A DNA stretch of 64,000 nt, from positions 80,973,569 to 81,037,568 of the forward strand of contig NC_073745.1 of the NCBI RefSeq assembly GCF_029784135.1, in the 5' to 3' direction. Position numbers and translations under genes: made by a program. Source of the DNA: Toxorhynchites rutilus septentrionalis. Its lineage: Eukaryota > Arthropoda > Insecta > Diptera > Culicidae. Numbering within the stretch: position 1 is the first letter of the stretch; each line of letters starts with the position of its first letter. The notes beneath the pieces were generated by a model that saw only the letters and a list, made by a program, of their open reading frames with translations, had not been told where the DNA came from and did not search any database. This document shows, one piece after another, positions 40,649 through 53,539 of the stretch.

Positions 40649-43600
40649 AAAGATTCATTCGATTCAGTCTTTTTTTCAATTCGCTGAAAATTTTGCGGAA
40701 TGAAGCGTTAGTTGTTTTCTAAAGATTCAATTTTTTTCAATCTACATTCGAAATAAATTTGCAGGTCCCAAAGGATTATTAGTATTCAAAAACCCAAAAG
40801 ATAAAAACATATAAAAAAAAACATTAAACAGTTCCGAGATTCAAACAGTGTGGAACAGTGAAAATAGTGTATCTATGTATTTTTGGTGTGTTTTCGTTAG
40901 GTTTATTGGAATTGTTGGAATTTTTGTGTTATTAATGAAAGCAGTAATAGATCACTAGAATCGTTCAAGCCGTTTTATTTATTTTCAAATAAATTGTAAT
41001 ATATCTCAATAAATGGAAAACTAATAGCTTCTTAGGATTCAATGGTTTGACTATTTCAAATAATAAGAAATAAGAAAGAATAGAAAAATAGGAATAAATT
41101 AAAAAAAAAACATCAATAGTTGTAAATTTACCAAGAGCACATATTTAATTCCGAGAACGGTCTGACGGTTTTGCAAAATTATTTTTCTGTTTTTTCTTCT
41201 TGGTCCCCGAAGAGCAAAGTTGAAAAATCAAAACTTTGGTTATTTTACGCATATTGTTTTTATCATTTTTTTTTGCCCTACTGATTCACTGCAATTATCA
41301 GCCTACATCTTTCAAACTGAATAATTTTAAATTGGAAGTGAATCCAGTCTATTATTTTAATAACAAAATTTTCTAGTCGATTGACTTATGTTTTATATGA
41401 TTCCCGGAAAAATCGAGAAGGAAATAAGAGCAACGTAAATAATCGCAGAGAAAAAGGCGTATTGTCATAAAACTCGAAATATTCTAACGCAGAAACAGTC
41501 TCATGGGTATAAATACCACACTGAAAAAAGGGCAAAGTTTTCATTAACCTTACATTCCCAAAAAAAAGCTAAATGTCTAAACCAAAACAAATGTGGAAAT
41601 TATCATGGAAATTATAGTAAAATATTTTTGAATCGGGCAAACGTATGACGTCTCTTACTAAAAGATCGTCTCCTATGTTTAAAAATGACCAGGCAATCGG
41701 TGAAACACAGGTTTGCTTGTGAGAAGTTGCCCCATACGACGACGGTCGACTCGGATTGCGTCACATCGGTGGCTTAGAGCCGCCCTTTTTGCCTTCGTTA
41801 GAATAAATCCTAGAATCTCAGAATAAATTTGATCTCAGTATAAATTTCATTACGAAAAAAAAAATTATAATAAAAATTTCGCTTTTCACGTGTAGCAATT
41901 ATACACATGTTTTTTTTCTGCGTCAGAATATTTGTAGTAGGCTTTTATGACTTTACGATTTTTTCTCTGCGGTTATTTATTTTACGGTTATTTTTTACGA
42001 TTTTTTCCGTTCGCGATTTTCTGCAAATGAAATGATTGTTCGTTTGTCTGTCTGTCTGTCTCTCTGTATATCCTGTATAAACTCGAAAGATACGAAATCG
42101 ATTTGCATTTGCGTAAGCTCAAAAAAATGTACAGATTATAACCCCACTCTCTAATCCAAAACTTATAGCACAATAATGCTAGCTGACTCGAAAACCTTTG
42201 TACCTTTTGTACCTTTGTGCCAAACCGATTTGGTGGCTCTAGGATTTTCGTGAAAAGTGGTGGATTTGTTCTTTATCGCAAACAATAAGACCCGTTTTTT
42301 TTCGTTAGGGTGACAATTCCCCGAAAAAAGTGAAAAATTGCCACTATATCAGTTTGGCATGGAATGGCTGAATATATACAAATGAATGTTTTTCTGTCAA
42401 TAAAAAATTTCTGTACAGATTCGAAAATTTCTGAATTGATCAACGTGCAAACCTGTTTCAAAAGGTTTTCGAGAACGACGAATTATTCTGTGCTATTATT
42501 TCTGCTCCATCTCGTCGGGAAGGGGGAAGGGATAAAAAAACAACCGAGAGAAGGGGGAGAAGTGAGATTACCTCACTCTCGCTTGGAAGTGAGAGAGAGA
42601 AGAGAGTTCGAGGGAAAAATAGAGAGAAAAGAGAGAGCGAATGAGAGAGTGATAGAGCGAAGTAAGTGGTCGAGTATGAGGGGAGAGCGAGAGAGAGAAT
42701 GAGAGAGGAGAGTGAGGTCGGCATTCGGAGAGAGAGATAAGTGAGAAGAAGGGAGTGCTAATTTATTTTCTGAGAAGAAGTTTAACGAATATTTCCAGAG
42801 AGTCCAAGAATCTCTGAAGATCAAAATGGTTCACACGGGTCGAACAAATATCTAAGCAGTTCTAGAAATGAAAATGGATTGGAAGATTTAACAAACATTC
42901 AGAAGACAACAACTTCGAATAACAAATATTTTGGGAGGTACAGACAAATCTCAAAATCACATTTCAAGCGATAAAAATAAATAAAAAAGAATAAACCATT
43001 GAAAATGGTTTCTAGTAAAATAGTACACAACAACAAGATTTCAACGGCTTAATTGAGTAATTTACGAAATGAAAACGGCATGGAAGAGTCTTCAATTTCT
43101 AATAAAAACACTGATTATAAATTTCATGAATTTTCAATTGGACCTATAGAAAAATAATAAATGAGGGGCTTAAAATGAAAGGGGTGTAAGTGATTTGATC
43201 GATTTCTCTACATCGACTCTCTCTTTTGGTCATAAATTAGCTGCAAATACATTCCCAGCTGTATTTGAAAATGTGGAAGATAGGTCAGAGCCTCATCTAT
43301 CGGATTGTATAGCAAACTTAATTTGGAACGTTTTTGCAGTTGAGTTATTAACTAAATAAAAAGTTGATGAAGAGAAATCGATCAAGTCACTTACACCCCT
43401 TGCATTCTGAGCCCCTCAAATAAACACGAATGAATAATTAAAAGATTCAGATTTGGTTTGATGGTTCAAGTCATATAAAGGATTCTTGCAATGCGTACGA
43501 TTCAGAAGAATCATTTGCTTTCCATCCTGGAACTGGAAGGCGCAGTTGCAGCAGAGTCAGTCCCCGATGCTCGTGGTAGAACCCGAAGTGGTTGGAAGTT

Positions 43601-45045
43601 GATCAAAAATTGACTTGGTCGCAAGTCAAGGCGAGAGTTGCAAAATTATTACTTTGAAAGATTCGGAATAATCAAACAATTTGAAACGTTGAAAAATATT
43701 CAGGTTGATGAGGAATTGAAAATAGAGGGGATGAAACATTAAAACGGTCCAGTCGAAATAAACGGTTTCAGAAATAGGAACACCTTTGAATGACTGAAAA
43801 GGCTAAAATTAATAAATAAATAAATAATAAACCATTACGTAAATTCAATATTCATGAGGATACTCTATACATATCGATGTTTCAGGGACTGCCGAAATGA
43901 TGGAGACTTAAAATACTCAAGGGGAACAAGCGATTTAGAATGTTCCTACGGCTTAATTCAATATACTAGGTAGATTCGAATAATTTCACAATTTCAAAAG
44001 ATTTATGAAAACTTAAATAGAAAAACGATTCGGATGCTACCAATCAAACTGTACAGAAAATGGAAACGGTTTGTAAGATTCGTTAATTTCAAACCAAATA
44101 TGAAAAAACAAAATTGAATAAACCATTGAAGTTTTTATCGATAGTTTTGAGAAAAATTTAAAATTGATAAAAATGTTGAATCAGCTCAATAGAGCAATAA
44201 ATGAATAAAACGGTATAGTTGACACAAACGGATCCAAAAATATGATCAGGACGAAAAAGAATTAATAGCTCTAAATAGATTGCAAAATGTTTAAATACTA
44301 TTGAATCATTTCTATGTGAATGAAAAGGCTAAAATAATTACACATAAATAAATAAATAAATATATAAACAAATTCAAATAAATAAATGTATATAAAACCA
44401 TGCCGATTCAATAAATTTCGAAGTTTTCAGAAATTCTTATGGCATTAGATATCCAAATACATTCAAATTCATAATATATTCCAACATTTTGAAAGATTCA
44501 TTTGTTCAAACGGTTCCAGAAAACATTTTGAAACTTGAAACATTAAATATCTTGAAAAGTTTTTGATATTGGTTATACCCAATTCAGTATCATATTCCTT
44601 TAAATAACATAGAAACATCAAAAGAGTCTGAACGGTCCCGAAAACGAAAATAGAACCGATATAAAAATAAAAAAAATATAAGGGAATCAGCTCAGTTGAA
44701 TCAGGAGGAAATTTCAATCATTTAAGGGATTTAATTGGGTCTAGAATAGAATCGTTTGAAATGCTTATAAACTGTATCATTCAAATATTTGGATTCAATC
44801 AAATTATTCGCACCTTTGAAAGGAATTTAAATTTCTTCAAAAACTCACAATTTTTGGAATTTAAGCTGTATATATATTTAGCGGTTAGAGTGGTTATATA
44901 TGGTGAAAAAATTCCAATGGTTCAAGATTCAACAGAATCGAACGAACCGTCTGATTTGGGTTTTCAAACTAACTAAACAGCTAAATAGTATTCCAATATT
45001 ACAGAAATTTCCATGATTTTGCAGATTTCAAAAGATGTAAACAGC
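40649..45045. other. Degenerate AT-rich region without gene
   Basis: Short words such as gattcgaat, aataatttcaaa, aacggtt and aataaataaa recur irregularly, giving the look of a decayed satellite. No protein family was recognised. A tctgtctgtctgtc run lies at about 42045-42064. Confidence 0.45.
42570..42760 (+). repeat. Purine-rich low-complexity tract
   Basis: About 190 bp composed largely of gagaga/gagcga-type words, strongly strand-asymmetric. Open frames here are composition artefacts. Confidence 0.85.
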
Positions 45046-45291
45046 TTAACACATTAAGAACCGCACGTTTTTGGGCAAACTTGAACGCTTCATTTGTTCG
45101 GATTCCACGAATGAGATCTTTTCCATTGATGTGGATGAGACGAAGGCGAGCCTTCGGTAGGCCTTGTTTGATTCTTGGCAAGCCAAGGATTTAACCTTCA
45201 AGTGTAGAAAACACGGGTAATTTCGAGATCCTTTTGTAACAGACGGAACGCGAATCACGAGAAAACTCGTGAGCGGTCCCCAATATGTTAG
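45046..45291. mobile_element. piggyBac-like MITE (tentative)
   Basis: Left end ttaacacattaagaaccg, right end (reverse complement) ctaacatattggggaccg; both lie on or near TTAA-type sites (ttaa at 45046-45049, ttag at 45288-45291). Fragments of the same family occur at 39095-39225 and about 29705-29790. A TTAA target and such termini suggest piggyBac, but no transposase is present. Confidence 0.5.
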
Positions 45292-47577
45292 GAGGCCTCA
45301 ACAGTTCTAAATGTTCGAATAATTCGAATGATTTCAAATATCCAAAAGTTCCAAACGGTAGAGTTTGCAAGTTGTCCAAAGGATTCGAAAAATTATAGCT
45401 ATGGACACGGTTCAATAGTCGAAGGTCGAAGTCGAAGAATCGAAAAAAGACCACTAAATTAAAAGCACTCAATAATCTTGTAGGAATTCAAAACATCAAA
45501 GCGTTAACTCTTAATATATGTATCCAAGCTCTAGTATCAATATCGCACTTTGCAAAAAAAAAACTTCCCAACCTCAATTGGATTTCCACGCCGTCTTTTG
45601 TCTGAAACCATCAAAGCCACAACGATACGAATCAGTATTGGCAAATTTTGATGGTTCCATGGGCTCAATAAATCAAGACGCCATGTAAACCGGTGTTGGC
45701 ATATTTCCTTTTTCGAGTAAACAAATTAATCTACCTCGGTACTGAAAGGGTTCGGGCCAATTTTCACCCCACTGACGCAATTTACTCCTGTCTTCTCCAC
45801 TATGCCCCAGTGTCTTAACCCCGAGATTAACTCTAATCACGCTTACTTCGTCCCTTCTTCCTTTTTTCTTTGTTCCGAAGCTCAGGCAATGAGCGCCGGA
45901 AGGGAAACTTTTCACCTCCATTAGACTTGTTTCTGTTTTTTTTTGTTCTCTCACTCCAAGGGAAAATAGCAAAATTATTCCAACTAACTTCCATTTTTTT
46001 TTTGTGCAGCTCCATTTCTACATCGTTTTTCTCAACGGTGAAATTTGCATCCGTTCTCGACCGCGGTGTATCGTTGTACAAAAAATTCGGGCTGAAATTT
46101 GCTTTTTCGTTCCTCACTATAACGCGTGAGTGGGCGGGAGATGGAGGTGAAAAAAGGAACAGCTTTGACTCGCGTGTGCACATTTTCGCCCCCCCGTTAT
46201 ATGTCTTCCTAGATGGATTGCTCTTTTGTGATAACTTTGGTTTTCGGTTCGGGAACACACTTTTTGTCCGAAAAACGCTCGCTGATGTTAAGATAGATCT
46301 CGTTTAGTTTTTTTTTATTTAAACATTTTTTTATAGTTTTAGACTTTGGTTTTGCTTCAGCTCTACGTGCTTTTTGATTTGTGTTACCTTCTCCTCTATA
46401 GTGTTCTACATGTTTTGTCGTCTTTCTTCCAACAGCTGATTAAACGTTAATGATTGTACAATTTTGATTTTATATTTCCTGCCGCCCCACTCCACAAAAC
46501 GTAACATTGATTTTTTTTAATTCTCTTTACCTTGACCTATGCTAAGTTTGGTTTTGTTTTTGTACATTTAAAATTTTTGCTAGTATTTGATGAGTTTACA
46601 TTTGGTTGATGTATTTTTTTGTTCTCTTTTCTATGTGACCCGCTTTGTCCGAGTTGTTTTCTTCGTGTTTTTTTTTCTTGAAACTTTGTCATTTTTTGTG
46701 GGTGTTTGTGTATAATACAGTGAACAATGAGTGGGGATGTGTTTTGTTTCGAACGCCAAAATCGAGGCTCAGCCTACACTGGCTTATTCGGGGGGATGCG
46801 TTTGGGAGCTGTGATATCTCAGGACTTTCGGTATTGTGAATTGTTGAATAAACGCTGAAAAATAAAGTCAACAAAAGAGAAAGCTGGTAAATAATAAATA
46901 AATTCATAAATTTTCTATGAAGTTCGATAACTGAGTGCAACTATTATGTGAGTTTCTTTCTGTAATTGTTAAAAGTAGGATTTTGGAAAGCAATGCGTCA
47001 TACAAACACATTTTGAATCGTTTCCCATGAATGTTTCCATGTTTTCAGTGAATTACTATGTTTCCTTTATTTGTTATAATATGAAATTAAACAGAACATT
47101 TCAGAATAACACTTTTTCTATTTGATGGTACAAATTTATCATCTTATCGTTTGAATAGATATAGATATAATAGAGTAAGTAAGAGTAAGTTTTTTCTTTC
47201 TCATCAATTTTCAGCATTCACAATTTCTAAGTGATTCAGAAAAACTAATATTTTCCATGTGATTAAAATTTTGAAACATCAACTTCAAACCCTGACTGAT
47301 TCGAGTGATCACAAATGTGAAATCAATGCGTATAATTTGTAAATTTGACATAACCATCATTTGAAAATGTAATATATAAGTTAAATTAATTTGAATTGTT
47401 TGGTGTTTCGATATTTACACATTCGCTCCTTTTTGTTCGTTCGATGTAAACAGGTATCCTAGATGTGGATATATAGCTTCATTTTGAATAAAATTTCAAG
47501 AAAATATTGTTTTTGAACATGTATTTTTTATTCTTATTTTCAGATGGTCACGCTTTAAGGGGAACTTCGCCATCTCA
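45292..47577. other. No recognised gene
   Basis: Includes long overlapping open frames around 45833-46307 on both strands, with no recognised domain and basic, low-complexity content. I treat them as chance. Confidence 0.4.
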
Positions 47578-47579
47578 AC

Positions 47580-47720
47580 GTAGTATTATATGCCTCATTT
47601 GAATTAGACGTGGAACGCCTTGACTATTATTTGACTTCAAGAACACACATGTTCCAGTGCAAGTCAGAAGAAATTTCCTTAATGTAGAATCCTTGGTTAG
47701 AACGGGACTGAACCCGAAAC
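47580..47720 (-). mobile_element. Degenerate Feilai-like SINE
   Basis: The minus strand keeps ggttcagtcccgttctaacc (B-box region), ggaaatttcttctgacttgc and catgtgtgttctt. The match is weak towards both ends. Confidence 0.5.
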
Positions 47721-48239
47721 CCGTATAAATCTATCAAATATCTACCGAAAATAATGATAATAAATCGTACCATTTTTACCAGTGATATATGTTTTTTTTC
47801 ATTTCCACTGATTTATTTTTTATTCTTTGGACCATACCGTTGAAATCACGACATATACATAATATACATATATCAAATCATCTAAATGATTGCGAAAACA
47901 TGAAAACATCCATGACTACGAAGCGGAGTGGCAGTTTGTGTGCGTGAAGCATATTGATTTTGGTTGATCGAAATAACCCTCGCGATTGTCAAAAATGATT
48001 GGTCTGGTCACTCACATGTCTACTACCATCATTCACCACAACCATCACTCTCGTTATGAAAAGTTGTAAACAGAGCGATCGACAATGAGAGGCATTGGAG
48101 AAGAGTCAGAGTCATTAAGTCAGATGTTAGAAACAAATGAGTGTGTATATGAAGAGTATTCGGATCACACGTGCAGTGAGAGGATTTGAATAATAAGCGC
48201 ATACTGCTCTTCATTGTGACTTCATCTTGTTAATTGTGA

Positions 48240-49900
48240 TTTGAAAGCAATAGTGTTGTCAATCTAAGCTGTGGGATTCTGTCATCGAAAAGTTCAGAAT
48301 TCCTGTTACAAAATGATCCTAGCAATGAATCTATTAAAATGTTGGTAACGTCTTATTCCCAGTCTATTTGGACTTTACTTAGTCATCTGGATGAATTGTC
48401 TGGACGTTGATTCAACGGGTCCAAACATGCAAACAAGGGTACAAATAATCTGGTTATGTTCGCAAAGAGTGTGACAAAAGCTCGGTAGCCTCAACGATCG
48501 CTATCTTAGCATCATACTTGAAGCACGAAAGTCAAGCAGCGAGAAGAAATGTGAGTAATCGACTTCGCAACCCAGCGGTTTGTTGACAAACGAGGGTTGA
48601 GGGTTTGAAAATTGAAGAATTTTCATAGCCGTTAAACAGGTTGTAGTTAGACCTGCATGGCAAGTGGGTAATTACGGATCTGCTAATGATGAAATAGAGT
48701 TGACCGGACAAAATATGGTCTTCATGGCGCATGTAATTCGATCGTTGACTATGCTTTCGTATATTTTAGATGCAGCAAAATTGGCTGGTTATTCCTGAGA
48801 AGTTTTCGACATTGCGCCTTCACCTATTCTGTTCACAGGAGACTTGAATGGCACCGAATGTTCACTGCAGCAACGCTAAACAAATACGAGTATGCCATTC
48901 GGCCCAGGATCATACGAGATTTTCAACTTTTTGGATGCATCGACAATTACCGCAGGTGATATATTTTAGCGTGTCTACTCCGTCTAGTGAGACGTTCGTT
49001 GCAGCCTGTTCAATTTCTCTACCGGACGATAGATTTTCCCGGAATAAAGATGCAAAATGCATTGCCAAGAAATTGCACACTGTTGCAATTTTTTCCCCAT
49101 CGAAGATCACATTTACCGGAACTGACAAGTTTTTTCGTGTGCTATTTACAAAACTCCAAGCGTATTTTAGATTGCGTCGATTGCGTTTGCGTTTAGTTTG
49201 CGTTCGTGCTCCTGAGAGAGGTTTTCCTTTCACACGTAAGTTTAAATTTAACCAAGTTCGGATGAACTGGATGCAATGTCATGAACATTCAAATCGTCGT
49301 AATCACAGCTCTACTCTAAACTAAATAAATACGGAAGGAGTCCGTCAAAGTCGATTTTGCGATAGCTGAGTGCTCTATAATTTTCATTCGCTACTAAAAG
49401 TGGCTCAGGGCCTGAAGCTGGAGTCTCGATACGAATGGCAAGTCGAATATGGTGATTATCTATAAGAATTATAAATTCTTCAGTAGTGCAGGTTGTCGAC
49501 TTCGTTATTCACAGATGCGAAAACCTGATCGGATGCGAATGGCGGGTTCGACTATAATTATTAAGTAGAAAATCAACTCGATTTAGGTTTGGGAAGACCA
49601 TTCCATCGAATAATTCTGCAGCCGCTGGGATCAAACACGACGCACTTCCTAGACGAATGCCATTTTTTGTTTCGGACCAATTGATGTGTGTTGAACGGTT
49701 GTGTTTCTCGATTATATTGACTATGTGTCTTTGGTTAGACAGAATTGTGAACATACACAAAATCATAGTATATTTTGGCAAATATACAAATATAAAACAC
49801 ACACTTGTTCCAACTTGATCCCGTTTTGTGTAAAATCCAAGGACCACATTGAAAAAAAAAACATTGAGTGATATACCAATCTTTAGCACTGATGCTGTTG
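48240..49900 (-). pseudogene. Decayed CR1/Jockey-type LINE ORF2
   Basis: Minus-strand pieces in LINE order. Endonuclease-like segment at about 49690-49510 (GIRLGSASCLIPAAAELFDG, VFPNLNRVDFLL), matching the pattern of NGYLP-NAS...L-ESI...R-LD in CR1 endonucleases. Linker at 49160-48950 (YAWSFVNSTRKNLSVPVNVI, FLAMHFASLFREN, IEQAATNVSLDG). RT start near 48780-48700 (FAASKIYESIVNDRI) and RRSVITHL-like sequence near 48670. Many stops and frame changes are present and the catalytic box was not found. An old fossil; boundaries approximate. Confidence 0.6.
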
Positions 49901-50384
49901 ACCATTCCTTTTGCCGGAAACACGTGCATCGAAAAGCGCGTTGAATAATGAGAGACTTCCAATGTGCTGAATTTATTGCTGCCAGGCGTAGTGGTGATCA
50001 ATTAATGTTCGTAATTAGATTGTTAGGGGTTGAAGCCGTTTGGAAAACTAATAGCGTTTTTTTGGCTTAACGAGAACCGAAAATTTTCAGGATTGCATTC
50101 GAACTATTTAAACATCAATCTAGCGTTGATGTCTTTGCTTTTGGGAAGGCTTAACTACCGGTGGGTAAAGATCAACTTCGAGATTAGTTTTCGTCATGGT
50201 GCGTACGGGTTGAAAAGACACACTTTTTGATCAGGTTCATCGCAGCATTTGCCTCAAGAATTGCTGACCAGTGAGTCGCCGATATGATTGTCTGCGAACA
50301 TCACATGGGATCGGACGGTTGTACAGTATTCGTTCGGTAACTGGACGAGAAAGAAAGCCTAGTTATGGGGTCGGGGTGGGGGGG

Positions 50385-50975
50385 AGGTGTGTTTTCAGGT
50401 GCGCTACCATACAAATAAAACACAAATTTCTACATTACTCGAGAATTAATCAAGCAAATAAAACGAAATTTGGTATGTGGAGGTTTTAGGGTGCAATAAA
50501 TGATTCTATGGTGATTAGATACTCCTCTCCCTCTCTTAGAGGGGGCTGCCATACAAATGAAACACAAATTTCGGCTTACTCGAGAATCAATCAAGCAAAC
50601 GAAACCAAATTAGGCATATAGAGGTTTAAGGATGCAATAAATGTTTCTATGGTGGTTAGACACTCCACCTCCCTCTGTTAGGTGGGGCTGCCATACAAAT
50701 GAAACACAAATTTCCTCATATCTCGAAAACTAATCGAGCAGCTGGAGCCAAATTTGGCATGCGAAGGTTTTAGGGGACACGAAACGTTTCAATGGTGAAT
50801 AGACACTCCTCCCCTCTCACTGAGGAGTGACCGCCATACAAATGAAGCATACATTTCTGCATAATTCAAGAACTAACCAAGCAAACGGAACCAAATTTGG
50901 CATATGAAGGTTTTAGAGAGCAATAAGTATTTTTATTGTGGTTTACATTCCTTTCCCCTATTCGTTCGAAAGTGG
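50385..50975 (+). repeat. Four tandem units of about 140 bp
   Basis: Each unit has a CT/AG-rich ctccctctc-type block, gggctgccatacaaatgaaa, cacaaatttc, ctcgagaa-taatcaagcaa, ccaaatttggcatg and gaggtttta. The units are diverged. The same units lie inverted at 52885-53235. Confidence 0.85.
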
Positions 50976-52275
50976 AAATGGATTTTGATGTGATAAAACG
51001 CACTCCTATATTGTCTTCTATCTATAAAATAAAAATTGATCGCCGAATGTGTTGAAAGGGCAAAACTCGAGAAAGGAATCGTCCGATTTATGGACCTTCG
51101 AGGTGTCAGTTATTTGGCTCTCTTAAGAAGTTTGTGTTTTGTGTTTTTCCAGTTCGGTTTTCACTGAGGAGTGTACTAATGAGTCATACGTAGGCTGACC
51201 AAATAATTCAGGAATAAAAACGGGACACTTAAGCTAAAAATAAAAAATAAACAAAAAGAGATAATATTTTTTTCAAGAATTTTATTGAGTGAATAAAACC
51301 GAGAATAAAACCAATAAATCAAACAATCTCAGATGTACCTGCTTTGTTCTCAGCAACGAAATAACATTTGGAAGATGAATAGACTCTGCGAAGGAGTTGA
51401 TGATTTTTGGAAACTTTATCATAAAATTTGTCACATTCCAGAGCAATGTTCTGTTTGACAATTATCATAGCGATTATGGTTTCAACATCGGGTCGTGTCT
51501 TTTCTGTTGTTCAAATATGGATCGTAGAAAAATCTTTCCAACTGATGCGGTACAACCAGGCAAACACAAAATATAATCAGTTTGTTTTCCATTCCAGAAA
51601 ATATTTGCGCACAGCGATTTGCAACAAGATTTTTTTTTGGTAAGATTTTTTGTCTTTTATCTTTTTAGTTATAATTCTTGTATCTCATATGAACAGGAAG
51701 TGTTTTTACTAATGCTACTTTCAATCTCTGGCCATTCAGGAATGGAATTTTCTATAACACTGTTTTTATTTATCCTAGTCTGTTACTTCAAAGCAGTATT
51801 TTCCACAATTTTAAGAAATTTAGCCTTCTGCGTTTCACCTGAATGAACTAGTTTTGATGTAGGACTACGAAGAACTTTTGTCTACGCAAAACCAGAAAAC
51901 ATGTCACGTTTTTGAAATAGTGAGAATAAAATAGCTTTAACATTAATAACTATTTTTGCTGCTAAATCGCTCCCTCGAAGTGTAAATGCAGCGTTTGTTC
52001 GTACCGATACTGTGGAGACATGGAGATATTGCAAATTATAATTAAAAAAAATAAAATTAATTAATTGCCTTTCATAACTTATTTAAACAACAGTCTCTCC
52101 TAATGCTGATGTTACATGGAACGGTTCTGCTCGGTATAAAATTCACGAGCAAAATCACTTCGGAGGATCGAAAAAATTTTTTTTGATTGCGACCAAAATA
52201 ATCTTCTGTCGACATTGCAACATTCTAGGCGTTGAATAGGTCTCAGATGCTGGAACGGTTCGGATTCGGTATATT
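50976..52275. other. Sequence between inverted arrays, no gene recognised
   Basis: Contains gatcgccgaatgtgttgaa and gggcaaaactcgagaa near 51040, phrases that belong to the edge of the flanking repeat family. The minus strand around 51300-51440 may hold a decayed transposase-like segment (NRTLLWNVTNFM), but I cannot classify it. Confidence 0.4.
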
Positions 52276-52452
52276 GTGCACCCATGGCCGAGTGGTTAGC
52301 GTCTCACATTATCATGCCGGTTGTTCGGGTTCGATTCCCGTTCGGACCGGGGGATTTTTCGTCAGAGATATTTCCTTCGTCTTGCACTGTGGTCACGCGT
52401 ATTCTAGAGCTTGCCCCTCGGAATACATTCAAGGCGTGTTATTTGGCTTAAG
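52276..52452 (+). mobile_element. Feilai-like tRNA-derived SINE
   Basis: The tRNA-like head (about 52278-52352) contains an A-box ggccgagtggttagcg and a B-box gttcgggttcgattcccg. The body has ggggatttttcgtcagagat, cttgcactgtggtcacgcg, attctagagcttgcccct and gaatacattcaaggcgtgtt, and ends near aagaaatctcaac. It is the best preserved of four related copies in the window. Confidence 0.88.
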
Positions 52453-52884
52453 AAATCTCAACTAATTATTAATAAATGACACTAGTTAATGCATATGTTG
52501 AGACGGCAAAAGTTCCACAGGGAAAGTTAACGCCATTCGAGGAGAAGATATTCCAACCTTTGAATAAATAAGGTACATTGGGTTCCCTTGAATTAGCAGT
52601 CACATAATACCAAAAGTTCTGCTTGTTTGCAACCCCATTCATGTGGAAGTATAGAGGAACTGTCTGTAGATTCCATCACAAAACCTTTCGGAAGTGACAT
52701 GATCACGTCCGTTTAGTTCTTGTTGACAATTCTTTCCTCGAGTTTTGCTCTTACATTCGGCGATCCATTTTTATTTATACATAGAGAAGAAGATATAGAA
52801 GTGCGTTTTATCACATAATAATCCATTTCCAATTTCAAACAAAGATCGATTTCGTTAACGCAAACATCAAATGGACTAACAACG

Positions 52885-53235
52885 CTTGCTACTATGTAAT
52901 TGTAGAAATTGGAGAAAAGTCTATTCACCATTGATACGTTCTGTGCCCCCCAAATCCTTCACATGCCAAATTTGGCTCTATTTGTTCTTGAGGCATGCAG
53001 AAATTTATCCTTCATTCGTATGGCAGCCCCCTCTTAGGAATGAGGGGAGGAGTGTCTATTCACCACAGAAACGTTCCGTGCTACCCAAAATCTTCACATG
53101 CCAAATTTGGGTGCATTTGCTTGATTAGTTTTCGTGCTATGCAGAAATTTGTGTTTCATTTGTATGGCAGCCCCTGGCAGTCCTCCCTTAGAGAGCGGGG
53201 AGGGATCTCGAACTATCATACGAACCCTCCCCTGC
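52885..53235 (-). repeat. Inverted counterpart of the 140-bp unit array
   Basis: At least two units (cttcacatgccaaatttgg, tgcagaaatttgtgtttcat, ttgtatggcagcccc) in the opposite orientation to 50385-50975. The two arrays enclose about 1.9 kb. Confidence 0.85.
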
Positions 53236-53539
53236 CCCTTAAATCGGTTCAGTTGTCTCCGAGTCTATAGGAATCAGACAGATATCACTCCATTTTTATA
53301 AATATATAGATTGCGAATTTTATTGAACATTTTCACGAGAACGTCGTTTAATGTTTGTGGAAGCAATGACAATGAAGTGTCTTTCTCAAGGCCGGTAAAA
53401 AAGAAGTTTGGATTGAGTTTGTCCACAAGGGCCCTTCTCAGGACTAGAACTACAAAAGGTTGAAGTCTCTATCCTTCAACACAATTAACCAATCTATTAT
53501 TTCTCCGTATCATATATCGATGCATTGTACTTAAACTTG
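53236..53539. other. Repeat edge, no gene
   Basis: Ends of the inverted-array family (gagtctataggaatcagac, tataaatatatagatt) followed by unassigned sequence. Confidence 0.45.

Noticed and set aside
40453..40650. Tyr/Ile-rich small membrane protein
   Set aside because: It is a translation of a (taaa)n microsatellite.
42364..42824. Ser/Leu-rich and Arg/Glu-rich proteins
   Set aside because: They are translations of a purine-rich (gaga) tract in different frames.
45833..46307. Long overlapping open frames on both strands as genes
   Set aside because: Low-complexity basic composition, no motif, and mirror-image open frames point to chance.
50385..50975. CRISPR-like array
   Set aside because: Units are about 140 bp, diverged, have no spacer pattern, and sit in a eukaryotic genome.
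52278..52352. A tRNA gene
   Set aside because: A- and B-box motifs are present, but the acceptor ends do not pair convincingly and the sequence continues into a SINE body shared with three other loci.
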